Below are positions 41,357 through 48,727 of a stretch of DNA of 51,522 bases, piece by piece. Under the pieces are notes generated by a model, which was not told where the DNA came from, did no database searches, and saw only the letters and a program-made list of their open reading frames with translations. The stretch covers positions 1 to 51,522 of the forward strand of contig JAUCYS010000018.1 in assembly GCA_030373505.1 (NCBI GenBank), in the 5' to 3' direction. This stretch comes from Parasphingorhabdus sp. GTDB taxonomy: Bacteria > Pseudomonadota > Alphaproteobacteria > Sphingomonadales > Sphingomonadaceae. The translations under genes were made by a program, and so were the position numbers. Positions within the stretch are counted from its first letter, which is position 1. Each line of letters opens with the position of its first letter.

Positions 41357-43675
41357 ATGCCATCATTCGCGGAATCGCTCGAAAAAACCCTCCACCAGGC
41401 GCTCAAGAACGCGTCGGATCGCAACCACGAATATGCCACGCTCGAGCATCTGCTTCTCGCCCTGGTGGACGATGGCGATGCATCCCAGGTGATGAACGCC
41501 TGCGGCGTCGATCTCGGCGAGCTGGAAGACGCGGTCATCCTCTATCTCGACAGCGAGCTGGACTCTCTGAAGGTCGACAAGACAATCGACCCCTCCCCCA
41601 CCTCAGGATTTCAGCGGGTTGTCCAGCGCGCGATCCTGCATGTCCAGTCCTCTGGCAAGGACGAGGTCACCGGCGCCAATGTGCTGGTCGCCCTGTTCTC
41701 CGAGCGCGAGAGCTATGCGGTCTATTTCCTGCAACAGCAGGATATGAGCCGGCTCGACGCGGTCAGCTATATCAGCCACGGCGTCGGCAAGGGTGGCCAG
41801 ACGGCCGAACCCGCCGAACTGTCGGGTATGGACACGGACCAGGACAAGAAAGAAAAGACCAAGAAAGAGACAGCGCTAGACCAGTTTACGGTCAATCTGA
41901 ACGAAAAAGCCGCAGATGGCCGGATCGATCCGCTGATCGGACGGCAGGCGGAAGTGGACCGGACGGTGCAGATTCTCTGCCGGCGCTCGAAGAACAATCC
42001 GCTCTATGTTGGAGAACCCGGCGTGGGCAAGACCGCCATCGCCGAAGGTCTCGCGTTGCGCATTGTCGAGGAAAATGTTCCCGATGTACTGAAGCCTGCG
42101 ATCATCTATTCGCTCGACATGGGGTCGCTGCTCGCCGGCACCCGCTATCGCGGCGATTTCGAGGAACGGCTGAAGCAGGTGGTTTCCGAGCTAGAAAAAA
42201 TGCCCGATGCGATCCTGTTCATCGACGAAATCCACACCGTGATCGGGGCCGGCGCGACCAGCGGCGGCGCGATGGATGCCTCGAACCTGCTCAAGCCGGC
42301 GCTGTCCGGCGGCATCATTCGGTGCATCGGATCAACCACTTACAAGGAATTCCGCAACCATTTCGAGAAGGACCGGGCGCTGCTGCGGCGGTTCCAGAAG
42401 ATCGACATCAACGAACCGTCGGTCGAGGATACGATCAAGATTCTCGCTGGTCTGCGCGGTGCCTTTGAAGAGCATCACAAGGTGCGCTATTCGCCGGATG
42501 CGCTGAAATCGGCGGTGGAACTGTCGACCCGCTATATCAACGACCGCAAGCTGCCGGACAAGGCGATCGACGTGATCGACGAAGTCGGCGCGATGCAGAT
42601 GCTGTTGCCGCCCTCGCGCCGCAAGAAGATGATCACCGCCAAGGATATCGAGGCCGTGATCGCGACGATGGCGCGGATCCCGCCCAAGTCGGTGTCCAAG
42701 GACGACAAGAAGACGCTGGAAAATCTGGAGAAGGATCTCAAGCGTGTGGTTTTTGGCCAGGACGAGGCGATCGCCAAGCTGTCGAGCGCGATCAAGCTGT
42801 CGCGTGCCGGGCTGCGCGAACCGGAGAAGCCGATCGGCAACTATCTGTTCAGCGGCCCGACCGGCGTCGGCAAGACCGAAGTCGCGCGTCAATTGTCATC
42901 GATCATGGGCATTCCGCTCAAGCGCTTCGACATGTCGGAATATATGGAACGGCACAGCGTCTCCCGTCTGATCGGCGCGCCTCCGGGCTATGTCGGCTAT
43001 GACCAGGGCGGCCTGCTGACCGATGCCATCGACCAGAATCCGCATTGCGTGCTGCTGCTCGACGAGATCGAGAAGGCCCATCCCGACCTGTTCAACATCC
43101 TGCTGCAGGTGATGGACAACGGCAAGCTGACCGATCATCATGGCAAGACGGTCGATTTCCGCAATGTCGTGCTGATCATGACGACCAATGCCGGCGCCTC
43201 CGACATGGCGAGAGAAGGCATCGGCTTTGGCAATATGTCCAAGGAAGATGCCGGTGACGAAGCGGTCAAGAAGATGTTCTCGCCGGAATTCCGCAACCGT
43301 CTGGATGCGATCGTGCCCTTCGCCTATCTGCCGACCGAAGTGGTGGCCCGGGTGGTCGAGAAGTTCATTCTCGAGCTCGAGCTGCAGCTGGCCGACCAGA
43401 ATGTCCATATCACGCTGGATGAGGATGCCCAAGCATGGCTCACCGAACGCGGCTATGACAAGCTCTACGGGGCCCGTCCGATGGGCCGGCTGATCCAGGA
43501 GAAGATCAAGCAGCCGCTGGCCGAGGAACTGCTGTTCGGCAAGCTCAAGAACGGCGGCGAGGTCAAGGTGCATCTGAAGGACAATGCGCTGAGCTTCGAA
43601 GTCACCGCGGCCGCGCCCAAGGCGAAGAAAAAGAAAGCTTCAGCGAAGAAGAAGGCCGACAGCAAGGCGAAATGA
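41357..43675 (+). CDS. clpA: ATP-dependent Clp protease ATP-binding subunit ClpA
   Basis: A 772-residue AAA+ unfoldase. The Clp N domain ('TLHQALKNASDRNHEYATLEHLLLALVDD', 10-38) is followed by two ATPase modules: Walker A G219-EPGVGK-T226 and G500-PTGVGK-T507. The ClpP-docking loop is I622-G-F ('GIGFGNMSKEDA'). It unfolds substrates and feeds them to ClpP. The C-terminal 16-18 residues are a lysine/alanine/serine tail ('KAKKKKASAKKKADSKAK'), a mild extension. In most relatives clpS lies directly upstream; here it does not, and the adaptor must be elsewhere. A good terminator follows. Confidence 0.97.
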   Translation: MPSFAESLEKTLHQALKNASDRNHEYATLEHLLLALVDDGDASQVMNACGVDLGELEDAVILYLDSELDSLKVDKTIDPSPTSGFQRVVQRAILHVQSSGKDEVTGANVLVALFSERESYAVYFLQQQDMSRLDAVSYISHGVGKGGQTAEPAELSGMDTDQDKKEKTKKETALDQFTVNLNEKAADGRIDPLIGRQAEVDRTVQILCRRSKNNPLYVGEPGVGKTAIAEGLALRIVEENVPDVLKPAIIYSLDMGSLLAGTRYRGDFEERLKQVVSELEKMPDAILFIDEIHTVIGAGATSGGAMDASNLLKPALSGGIIRCIGSTTYKEFRNHFEKDRALLRRFQKIDINEPSVEDTIKILAGLRGAFEEHHKVRYSPDALKSAVELSTRYINDRKLPDKAIDVIDEVGAMQMLLPPSRRKKMITAKDIEAVIATMARIPPKSVSKDDKKTLENLEKDLKRVVFGQDEAIAKLSSAIKLSRAGLREPEKPIGNYLFSGPTGVGKTEVARQLSSIMGIPLKRFDMSEYMERHSVSRLIGAPPGYVGYDQGGLLTDAIDQNPHCVLLLDEIEKAHPDLFNILLQVMDNGKLTDHHGKTVDFRNVVLIMTTNAGASDMAREGIGFGNMSKEDAGDEAVKKMFSPEFRNRLDAIVPFAYLPTEVVARVVEKFILELELQLADQNVHITLDEDAQAWLTERGYDKLYGARPMGRLIQEKIKQPLAEELLFGKLKNGGEVKVHLKDNALSFEVTAAAPKAKKKKASAKKKADSKAK

Positions 43676-43697
43676 CCTTCACGGACAGGCTTGAGAA

Positions 43698-43728
43698 AAC
43701 GGCGTGGCTTATCCCACGCCGTTTTTTT
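43698..43728 (+). terminator. Rho-independent terminator of clpA
   Basis: AACGGCGTGG and CCACGCCGTT pair around CTTATC, followed by seven T. It closes the clpA transcript. Confidence 0.92.
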
Positions 43729-43763
43729 GTGTCCATTGGATTTCTGGGCTGAACCCGGAAATG

Positions 43764-44108
43764 TTAGCTGCTGCTGTCCATTCTCAGCGACCGCGTGGCA
43801 TCGCTAATCAGGAAGTTCGCTTCATCGGCGCGGATCTGTGCAAGCACATCGGGATCTGAAACCGCCGCAAGAAACGCATCATAATCGGCCTGCGTGGCGA
43901 AGTGGATTTCGGTGATGACATCGAAATCTGGATCGGCCTGCGTGGCGTCGATGCGGCTTTCCGAGCGATCGATATAATGGCGCTGATAATGGGCGAACAT
44001 CGGCAGCAGCCTCTTGACCAGCGGCACATGACTGGCCTCGTAATAGGCGCGAAAATCCTCGGCGGAGATTTCCGGCTTTTTGGAAATCAGAAAAAAATGC
44101 TTGATCAT
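43764..44108 (-). CDS. EthD-domain family protein
   Basis: A 114-residue dimeric ferredoxin-like-fold protein of the EthD type: 'MIKHFFLISKKPEISAEDFRAYYEASHVPLVKRLLP' with the characteristic 'Y-E-x-S-H-V-P' segment, then 'DVITEIHFATQADYDAFLAAVSDPDVLAQIRADEANFL'. EthD proteins help in breakdown of ethers or other xenobiotics, but most members have no known reaction. The ATG at 44108 is chosen because GGGAGG lies 6-7 nt upstream. It is divergent from a TetR gene with a strong self-operator, so it is probably part of the same regulon. Confidence 0.88.
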   Translation of the reverse strand: MIKHFFLISKKPEISAEDFRAYYEASHVPLVKRLLPMFAHYQRHYIDRSESRIDATQADPDFDVITEIHFATQADYDAFLAAVSDPDVLAQIRADEANFLISDATRSLRMDSSS

Positions 44109-44199
44109 CTTCGGCCTCCCGCTTGGCATGAACGCCAGTACCGGGTCTATCCCGGCACGCTCCCTGGAATACCCTCAAAAATGCCAGCGCAGGTTTGAA

Positions 44200-44239
44200 C
44201 CGGACCTTGAAAGCCCCGGCAGCGCCTTTCAAGGTCCGG
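44200..44239. repeat. 14-bp perfect inverted repeat between ethD and tetR
   Basis: CCGGACCTTGAAAG (44200-44213) and its exact complement (44226-44239) are separated by 12 nt. It lies between the EthD gene and the TetR operator and could be a second regulatory site or a hairpin that insulates the two divergent transcripts. Confidence 0.7.
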
Positions 44240-44245
44240 CGCAAT

Positions 44246-44289
44246 CCATATTTACAACATACCGACTGGTTGGTATGTTGTAAATATGG
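44246..44289. promoter_or_regulatory. TetR operator: 18-bp perfect inverted repeat over the start codon
   Basis: CCATATTTACAACATACC and GGTATGTTGTAAATATGG are exact complements with an 8-nt spacer (GACTGGTT). The inner part ACCGACTGGTTGGT has the form of a TetR-type operator. The right arm contains the tetR ATG (44286-44288), so bound protein would block the start of its own gene. Confidence 0.85.
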
Positions 44290-44921
44290 AGACGAGTCGA
44301 ACATTGCCCAAAAAATCCGGAGATGCCCGTACGAAGCTGCTGGATGCAGCGGTTGAGATCGTCCGCGAACAGGGCTTCTCCGCGACGTCCGTCGACCAGC
44401 TGTGCAAAAAGGCCGGGGTCACAAAAGGCGCCTTCTTTCACCATTTTGCCAGCAAGGAGGCTCTGGGTGCCGCGGCGGCGGACTATTGGACGGAGACGTC
44501 GAGCAATCTGTTTATGGAAGCAGATTATAACCGGCACGACGACCCGCTCGACCGCTATCTTGGCTATCTCGATTTCCGTGAGGAAATTGCCACGGGCGAG
44601 GTAGCCGAATTCACCTGCTACGCCGGCACCAGCCTGCAGGAATGTTATGGCAGCAGCGACGCGATCCGGGATGCGGCCTATCAGAGCATCGCCGGACACA
44701 GCGCGCGCCTTGCGGACGATCTCGACCAGGCCATCGCCAAATATGGAGCGCCCGAAGGCGTCACCGGCCTGTCACTGGGACTCTATACACAGGCAGTGCT
44801 GCAGGGCGCCTTCATTCTCGCCAAGGGCCAAGGCGATGCCGCGCCGGTGCACGACGCCATTGCCCATTTGCGACGCTATATTCTGATGCTGTTTGGCCAG
44901 GCCGGATCAGGAGAAATTTAA
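44286..44921 (+). CDS. TetR family transcriptional regulator
   Basis: A 211-residue TetR protein. The N-terminal helix-turn-helix is 'ARTKLLDAAVEIVREQGFSATSVDQLCKKAGVTKGAFFHHFASKEALGAAAADYW' (about 14-68); the rest is a helical ligand-binding domain with 'FTCYAGTSLQECYGSS' containing two Cys. Close relatives control genes for aldehyde or electrophile handling. The start at 44286 has no ribosome site and lies in the right arm of a 44-bp palindrome, so the mRNA may be leaderless and autorepressed. It heads a run of VOC, YCII, DUF1428, VOC and GST genes, with the EthD gene divergent. Confidence 0.93.
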   Translation: METSRTLPKKSGDARTKLLDAAVEIVREQGFSATSVDQLCKKAGVTKGAFFHHFASKEALGAAAADYWTETSSNLFMEADYNRHDDPLDRYLGYLDFREEIATGEVAEFTCYAGTSLQECYGSSDAIRDAAYQSIAGHSARLADDLDQAIAKYGAPEGVTGLSLGLYTQAVLQGAFILAKGQGDAAPVHDAIAHLRRYILMLFGQAGSGEI

Positions 44922-44942
44922 CAGCAAGAGCGGAGGAAGCTG

Positions 44943-45419
44943 ATGTCAAAAGCAACAATCTGTCTTTGGTTTGACAAGGACGCCAGGGAAGCGGCGGAAT
45001 TTTACGCGGCGACCTTTCCCGACAGCGCGGTTGCTGCCGTCCATAACGCGCCTGCCGACTTTCCCGGTGGCAAGCAGGGTGACGAGCTGACAGTGGAATT
45101 TACCGTGCTGGGCATCAACTGCATCGGGCTGAACGGCGGGCCGATATTTCCGCACAGCGAGGCCTTCTCGTTCCAGGTGGCGACCGACAGCCAGGAAGAA
45201 ACGGACCGCTACTGGAACGCGATCGTCGGCAACGGCGGCGCGGAAAGCGCCTGCGGCTGGTGCAAGGACAAATGGGGCCTCAACTGGCAGATCACACCGC
45301 GCGTCCTGACCGAGGCGATGGCACAGGGCGGCGACGTCGCCAGGCGCGCGTTCGAGGCGATGATGCCGATGACCAAGATCGATGTCGCGGAAATAGAAGC
45401 AGCAGTGAAAGGAGAATGA
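44943..45419 (+). CDS. VOC family protein, PhnB-like
   Basis: A 158-residue VOC protein of the PhnB/3-demethylubiquinone-methyltransferase-like subtype: 'MSKATICLWFDKDAREAAEFYAATFPDSAV', 'LTVEFTVLGINCIGLNGGPIFPHSEAFSFQVATDSQEETDRYWNAIV' and 'GLNWQITPRVLTEAM'. The 'CGWCKDKWGLNWQI' segment is diagnostic. Function unknown; the fold often binds small molecules without catalysis. A good ribosome site, GGAGGAAGCTG, precedes it. 21 bp after tetR; its stop overlaps a possible first ATG of the next gene, so it is in the operon. Confidence 0.9.
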   Translation: MSKATICLWFDKDAREAAEFYAATFPDSAVAAVHNAPADFPGGKQGDELTVEFTVLGINCIGLNGGPIFPHSEAFSFQVATDSQEETDRYWNAIVGNGGAESACGWCKDKWGLNWQITPRVLTEAMAQGGDVARRAFEAMMPMTKIDVAEIEAAVKGE

Positions 45420-45421
45420 AC

Positions 45422-45859
45422 ATGCGTGTGATGGTATTTGTCAAGGCCACGGCAGACAGCGAAGCCGGATTGCCGCCGACCGAAGACATGACCGAAATGT
45501 TTGCGGCAATGGGCGCTTATAACGAGCAACTGGTCGATGCTGGAATCCTGGTCGATGGCGACGGGCTCAAGCCCTCCTCATTCGGCAAGCGGATCGCGTT
45601 CGACGGCGACAGCCGCACGGTCATCGACGGCCCTTTTGCCCAGCCGAACGAACTGGTCGCCGGCTACTGGATATGGAAAGTGGCCGACATGGACGAGGCG
45701 GTGGCCTGGGCGAAGCGTTGTCCGAACCCGATGCCGGGACCCAGCGAACTGGAAATCCGCCCTTTTTACGAACTGGAGGATTTTGGCGACGCGATGACAC
45801 CGGAACAGGCCGACCAGGAGAAACGGCTGCGCGAAAAACTGGAGGAAAAGGTCAGCTGA
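45422..45859 (+). CDS. YCII-related domain protein
   Basis: A 145-residue YCII-fold protein (dimeric ferredoxin-like): 'MRVMVFVKATADSEAGLPPTEDMTEMFAAMGAYNEQLVDAGILVDGDGLKPS', 'FDGDSRTVIDGPFAQPNELVAGYWIWKVADMDEAVAWAKRCPNP' and 'ELEIRPFYELEDFGDAMTPE'. This form is common in alphaproteobacterial clusters with sigma factors or VOC genes. The ATG at 45422 is chosen because GGAG is 7 nt upstream; the ATG at 45416 is one base from it. Directly follows the PhnB-like gene; 24 bp before DUF1428. The reaction is unknown. Confidence 0.9.
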   Translation: MRVMVFVKATADSEAGLPPTEDMTEMFAAMGAYNEQLVDAGILVDGDGLKPSSFGKRIAFDGDSRTVIDGPFAQPNELVAGYWIWKVADMDEAVAWAKRCPNPMPGPSELEIRPFYELEDFGDAMTPEQADQEKRLREKLEEKVS

Positions 45860-45883
45860 CCGATCATCAGGAGGAGAAGGAAG

Positions 45884-46264
45884 ATGAGCTATATTGACGG
45901 ATTTGTGATCGCGGTACCGACCGCGAACAAACAGAAATTTACCGACCATGCGTCCTATGCCGATGACATGTTCATCGAAATGGGCGCGCTCCGGGTGGTT
46001 GAATGCTGGGGCGATGATCTGCCCGACGGCAAGACCACCGATTTCCGGATGGCGGTCAAGGCAGAGCCGGAGGAGACGGTGGTCTTCTCGTGGGTAGAAT
46101 GGCCGGACAAGGCGACCCGCGACGCCGCGATGAAGAAGTTGATGGACCCCGACAATATGGATCCGCGCATGGATCAAACCAAAAATCCGATTCCATTCGA
46201 TGGCAAACGGATGATTTTTGGTGGCTTCGAACCGGTTGTGGACGTCAAGGGAGACGGGCAATGA
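45884..46264 (+). CDS. DUF1428 family protein
   Basis: A 126-residue DUF1428 protein: 'MSYIDGFVIAVPTANKQKFTDHASYADDMFIEMGALRVVECWGDDLPDGKTTDF' and 'DPRMDQTKNPIPFDGKRMIFGGFEPVVD' are the family text. It has a dimeric ferredoxin-like fold, so three genes in this operon plus EthD share related folds. Function unknown. GGAGGAGAAGGAAG upstream is a strong ribosome site. Its stop overlaps the start of the two-domain VOC gene (ATGA), which indicates translational coupling. Confidence 0.92.
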   Translation: MSYIDGFVIAVPTANKQKFTDHASYADDMFIEMGALRVVECWGDDLPDGKTTDFRMAVKAEPEETVVFSWVEWPDKATRDAAMKKLMDPDNMDPRMDQTKNPIPFDGKRMIFGGFEPVVDVKGDGQ

Positions 46265-47049
46265 CCAACAAGCACGGCGATTTCATCTGGTATGAACTGC
46301 TGACGCCCGATCAGGATGCGGCCCGCTCTTTTTACGAGAAAGTGGTGGGATGGACGATCGACAAGGCCGCCGACAACGAGATGGATTACCGCATGATCAA
46401 CAGCGCCAGCGGGCCGATTGCGGGATCGATGACGCTGACGGCTGATATGCAGTCTGGCGGCATGCAGCCCTGCTGGCTCGGCTATATCGCCGTCGACAAT
46501 GTCGACGAGGTGGCAGAGGCGACAACAGCGGCGGGTGGGAAAATCCATATGGAACCGCACGATCTGGAAGGTGTCGGGCGGATCGCTTTTGTCGCCGATC
46601 CTTCGAGTGCGCTCTTCTATGTGATGAAGCCTGTCCCTCCGGCAGACAATCCGGATGCGTCAAGCAACAGCTTTGCGGCCACAGAGCCGATGGTCGGCCA
46701 TTGTGCCTGGAACGAGCTGGCGAGCAGTGATCCGGCAGCGGCACTCAATTTCTATCACGATCTGTTCGGATGGGAAAAGGACGGCGAAATGGATATGGGG
46801 CCGATGGGCAAATATGAATTTCTCCGCCACGATCACATGATCGGAGCGGTGATGCCCAGACCACAGGAACTGCCGGTCTCTGCCTGGACCTATTATTTCC
46901 GCGTGCCCGATATTGATGCTGCAGCGGACACAATCGAAAAGGAAGGCGGTCAGATCGTGCAGCCGCCGACCGAGATTCCGGGCGGCGATTATTCGCTGAC
47001 CGCGATCGATCCGCAAGGCGCGAGATTTGCGCTGGTCGGCGCCCGGTAG
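46261..47049 (+). CDS. Two-domain VOC family protein
   Basis: A 262-residue protein of two VOC modules. The first: 'GDFIWYELLTPDQDAARSFYEKVVGWTI' and 'LGYIAVDNVDEVAEATTAAGGKIHMEPHDLEGVGRIAFVADPSSALFYVM' (about 1-122). The second: 'GHCAWNELASSDPAAALNFYHDLFGWEKD', 'TYYFRVPDIDAAADTIEKEGGQIVQPPTEIPGGDYSLTAIDPQGARFALVG'. This type is often called hydroxylase or glyoxalase-like protein, and the substrate is unknown. Its start overlaps the DUF1428 stop by 4 bp. It is the last gene before a 91-bp gap with its own promoter for the GST gene. Confidence 0.9.
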   Translation: MTNKHGDFIWYELLTPDQDAARSFYEKVVGWTIDKAADNEMDYRMINSASGPIAGSMTLTADMQSGGMQPCWLGYIAVDNVDEVAEATTAAGGKIHMEPHDLEGVGRIAFVADPSSALFYVMKPVPPADNPDASSNSFAATEPMVGHCAWNELASSDPAAALNFYHDLFGWEKDGEMDMGPMGKYEFLRHDHMIGAVMPRPQELPVSAWTYYFRVPDIDAAADTIEKEGGQIVQPPTEIPGGDYSLTAIDPQGARFALVGAR

Positions 47050-47084
47050 CAGGAGAGGAAGAGCAAGGGGATGGCCAAAATGGA

Positions 47085-47116
47085 TTGACAGCCTGCCGAT
47101 TGTTCCCAATATGTTC
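47085..47116 (+). promoter_or_regulatory. GST promoter with LexA-type box
   Basis: TTGACA (47085-47090), 17 nt and AATATG (47108-47113) form a plausible promoter. GTTC-N7-GTTC (47102-47116), the LexA recognition pattern of alphaproteobacteria, covers the -10. LexA binding here would block transcription until DNA damage. Confidence 0.55.
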
Positions 47117-47140
47117 TCCTTTTTGTGAGGGAGAGACGCC

Positions 47141-47755
47141 ATGAGCCTGAAATTCTACACCAACCCGATGTCGCGGGGCCAGATTGCCCGCTGGGCGCTC
47201 CACGAGGTCGGCGCGGACTATGACCAGGTGCTGCTGGAATATGACACGACCATGAAGGCCGAGGAATATCTGAAGATCAATCCGATGGGCAAGGTGCCGG
47301 CGATTGATCATGATGGCAAGATCGTGACCGAGGGCGCCGCCATCTGCGCCTATCTGGCCGAGGCCTTCCCGGACGCCGGACTGGCCCCGACGGCAGACGA
47401 ACGCGCGGATTATTTTCGCTGGCTGTTCTTTACTGCCGGGCCGCTGGAAGCCGCAATCACCAACCGGTCGATGGGCTTTGAAGTGGCTAAGGACAGGGAG
47501 AGAATGACGGGCTATGGCAATTATGACCAGGTGGTCGACGTTCTTGATGCGAAATTTCAGGCCGATGCCTATGTCTGCGGTGCCCGCTTCACCATGGCCG
47601 ATGTCTATGTCGGGGCGCAGGTCGTGTGGGGCACGCAATTTGGCACCCTGCCCGAGCGGCAATCCCTGCTGGACTATGGCAAGCGCGTCACCGACCGGGA
47701 TGGCTATCGCGCGGCGAAGGCGGTGGATGATGCGCTGATCGCCGAAAACACCTGA
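47141..47755 (+). CDS. Glutathione S-transferase
   Basis: A 204-residue GST. The thioredoxin-fold N-domain begins 'LKFYTNPMSRGQIARWALHEVGADYDQVLLEYDTT' with Ser11 as likely catalytic residue; 'INPMGKVPAIDHDGKIVTEGAAICAYLAEAFPDAGLAP' holds the cis-Pro and the Glu-Gly-Ala glutathione contact; the C-domain has 'YVCGARFTMADVYVGAQVVWG'. It conjugates glutathione to electrophiles or reduces peroxides. It follows the VOC gene by 91 bp and has its own promoter with a LexA-type box. A bidirectional terminator follows. It fits the electrophile-handling theme of the preceding operon. Confidence 0.94.
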   Translation: MSLKFYTNPMSRGQIARWALHEVGADYDQVLLEYDTTMKAEEYLKINPMGKVPAIDHDGKIVTEGAAICAYLAEAFPDAGLAPTADERADYFRWLFFTAGPLEAAITNRSMGFEVAKDRERMTGYGNYDQVVDVLDAKFQADAYVCGARFTMADVYVGAQVVWGTQFGTLPERQSLLDYGKRVTDRDGYRAAKAVDDALIAENT

Positions 47756-47767
47756 GCCTCGGAATCA

Positions 47768-47802
47768 AAAAAGGCCGGACGGGTTCACCCTCCGGCCTTT
47801 TT
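47768..47802. terminator. Bidirectional terminator between GST and lipoprotein genes
   Basis: AAAAAGGCCGGA and TCCGGCCTTTTT form a perfect stem with A- and T-runs at both ends, so it can stop transcripts from the GST gene and from the convergent lipoprotein gene. Confidence 0.92.
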
Positions 47803-47819
47803 GTCATGATATCATAAGC

Positions 47820-48569
47820 TCATTCGCCGGGAACTGGCTGCGCATAATCCAGCGTCGGCTGGTTGGTTTCGGTCCCCGTTTGCTCGAGCACCGTTGCCGG
47901 TGGACTGATCTCGGCCGCAGGATCGCCATATTGCACCTGCCATGCCTTGAGATCGCGCTGATATTCCTCATAGGCGAGATAGAAATCGGTGAACGGCTTT
48001 TCCAGTTCCGGCAGTGCTCTTTGCGCAAATGCGTCGAGGTCGGCTGACTTGGTGACTATGGCGCGCTGGCTGATCTGAACGGCCTGGTCACAGAAGGGAC
48101 GGCGCAACGGGGAAAAGGACCAGTAATTGTAGAGCTGGGTCTGGTGCCGGTCATGCTCGGCCTTGTAATCGGTACCGATCTCGCGCTGGAACTTCCGGAT
48201 AATCGCACTGTTCGCGTTGCTTAGCGAGGCGCTGTTATTGGTGATAAAGGCGTTATAATCGCCAATCAGGCGTTCATAGAGCGGCCCGGTGCAGCTCAGG
48301 GCGGCAACATTCAGGGCCGCCCGCACGTGCCACAGGGTCTCCAGCGGTCCGAGATCGCGGTTGATCGTATCGCGCAGTCCGTCGGCCCGCAGCATCGGCA
48401 CAATCGTCAGGTTGCTGGCACCAAAGGGCGGCGTCGGCGCGCGCGGCGTATATTGGGGCTGGACAACCGGCGGTGGCGGTGGCGGCGGCGGTGGCGGCGT
48501 TTGACAGGCAGCGAGCGCCGCCAGGCCACCGGCGATCAATAATAAACGCAAATCCTTCAAACGCAGCAT
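47820..48569 (-). CDS. Proline-rich lipoprotein of unknown function
   Basis: A 249-residue lipoprotein. Signal peptide 'MLRLKDLRLLLIAGGLAALAAC' with lipobox LAAC, Cys at residue 22, followed by ten consecutive prolines, then a helical domain (about 55-230) with 'LGPLETLWHVRAALNVAALSCTGPLYERLIGDYNAFI' and 'FQREIGTDYKAEHDRHQTQLYNYWS'. Two Cys in the mature part (in 'LSCTG' and 'PFCDQ') could form a disulfide. The family is not known to me; sphingomonads carry similar proteins. The ATG at 48569 has GGAGAG 7 nt upstream and gives a good lipoprotein signal; the longer frame does not. The proline run is a CCG/GGC-type repeat. Confidence 0.82.
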   Translation of the reverse strand: MLRLKDLRLLLIAGGLAALAACQTPPPPPPPPPPVVQPQYTPRAPTPPFGASNLTIVPMLRADGLRDTINRDLGPLETLWHVRAALNVAALSCTGPLYERLIGDYNAFITNNSASLSNANSAIIRKFQREIGTDYKAEHDRHQTQLYNYWSFSPLRRPFCDQAVQISQRAIVTKSADLDAFAQRALPELEKPFTDFYLAYEEYQRDLKAWQVQYGDPAAEISPPATVLEQTGTETNQPTLDYAQPVPGE

Positions 48570-48660
48570 TGTGATACTCTCCAAAAACAACAGCCGTTTC
48601 TTTATGATTCAGACCGGCGCTTGTCCAGCATTTGCGATCAAATCTCGATCAGCCGCCAAA

Positions 48661-48698
48661 CAAAAAAGCCCGACAGTTTCCTGCCGGGCCTTTTCTAT
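48661..48698. terminator. Terminator after the Bax inhibitor gene
   Basis: AAGCCCG and CGGGCCTT with an inner CAG/CTG pair form a hairpin flanked by A-run and T-run on both sides. It lies past the stop of the leftward Bax inhibitor gene and before the lipoprotein promoter. Confidence 0.78.
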
Positions 48699-48727
48699 AC
48701 TGTTGGTCAGCGTTTCTGCCGTGCCGC

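Noticed and set aside
48468..48503. Tandem repeat that might be part of a CRISPR array
   Set aside because: It is a simple run of proline codons inside a lipoprotein gene, with no spacers.
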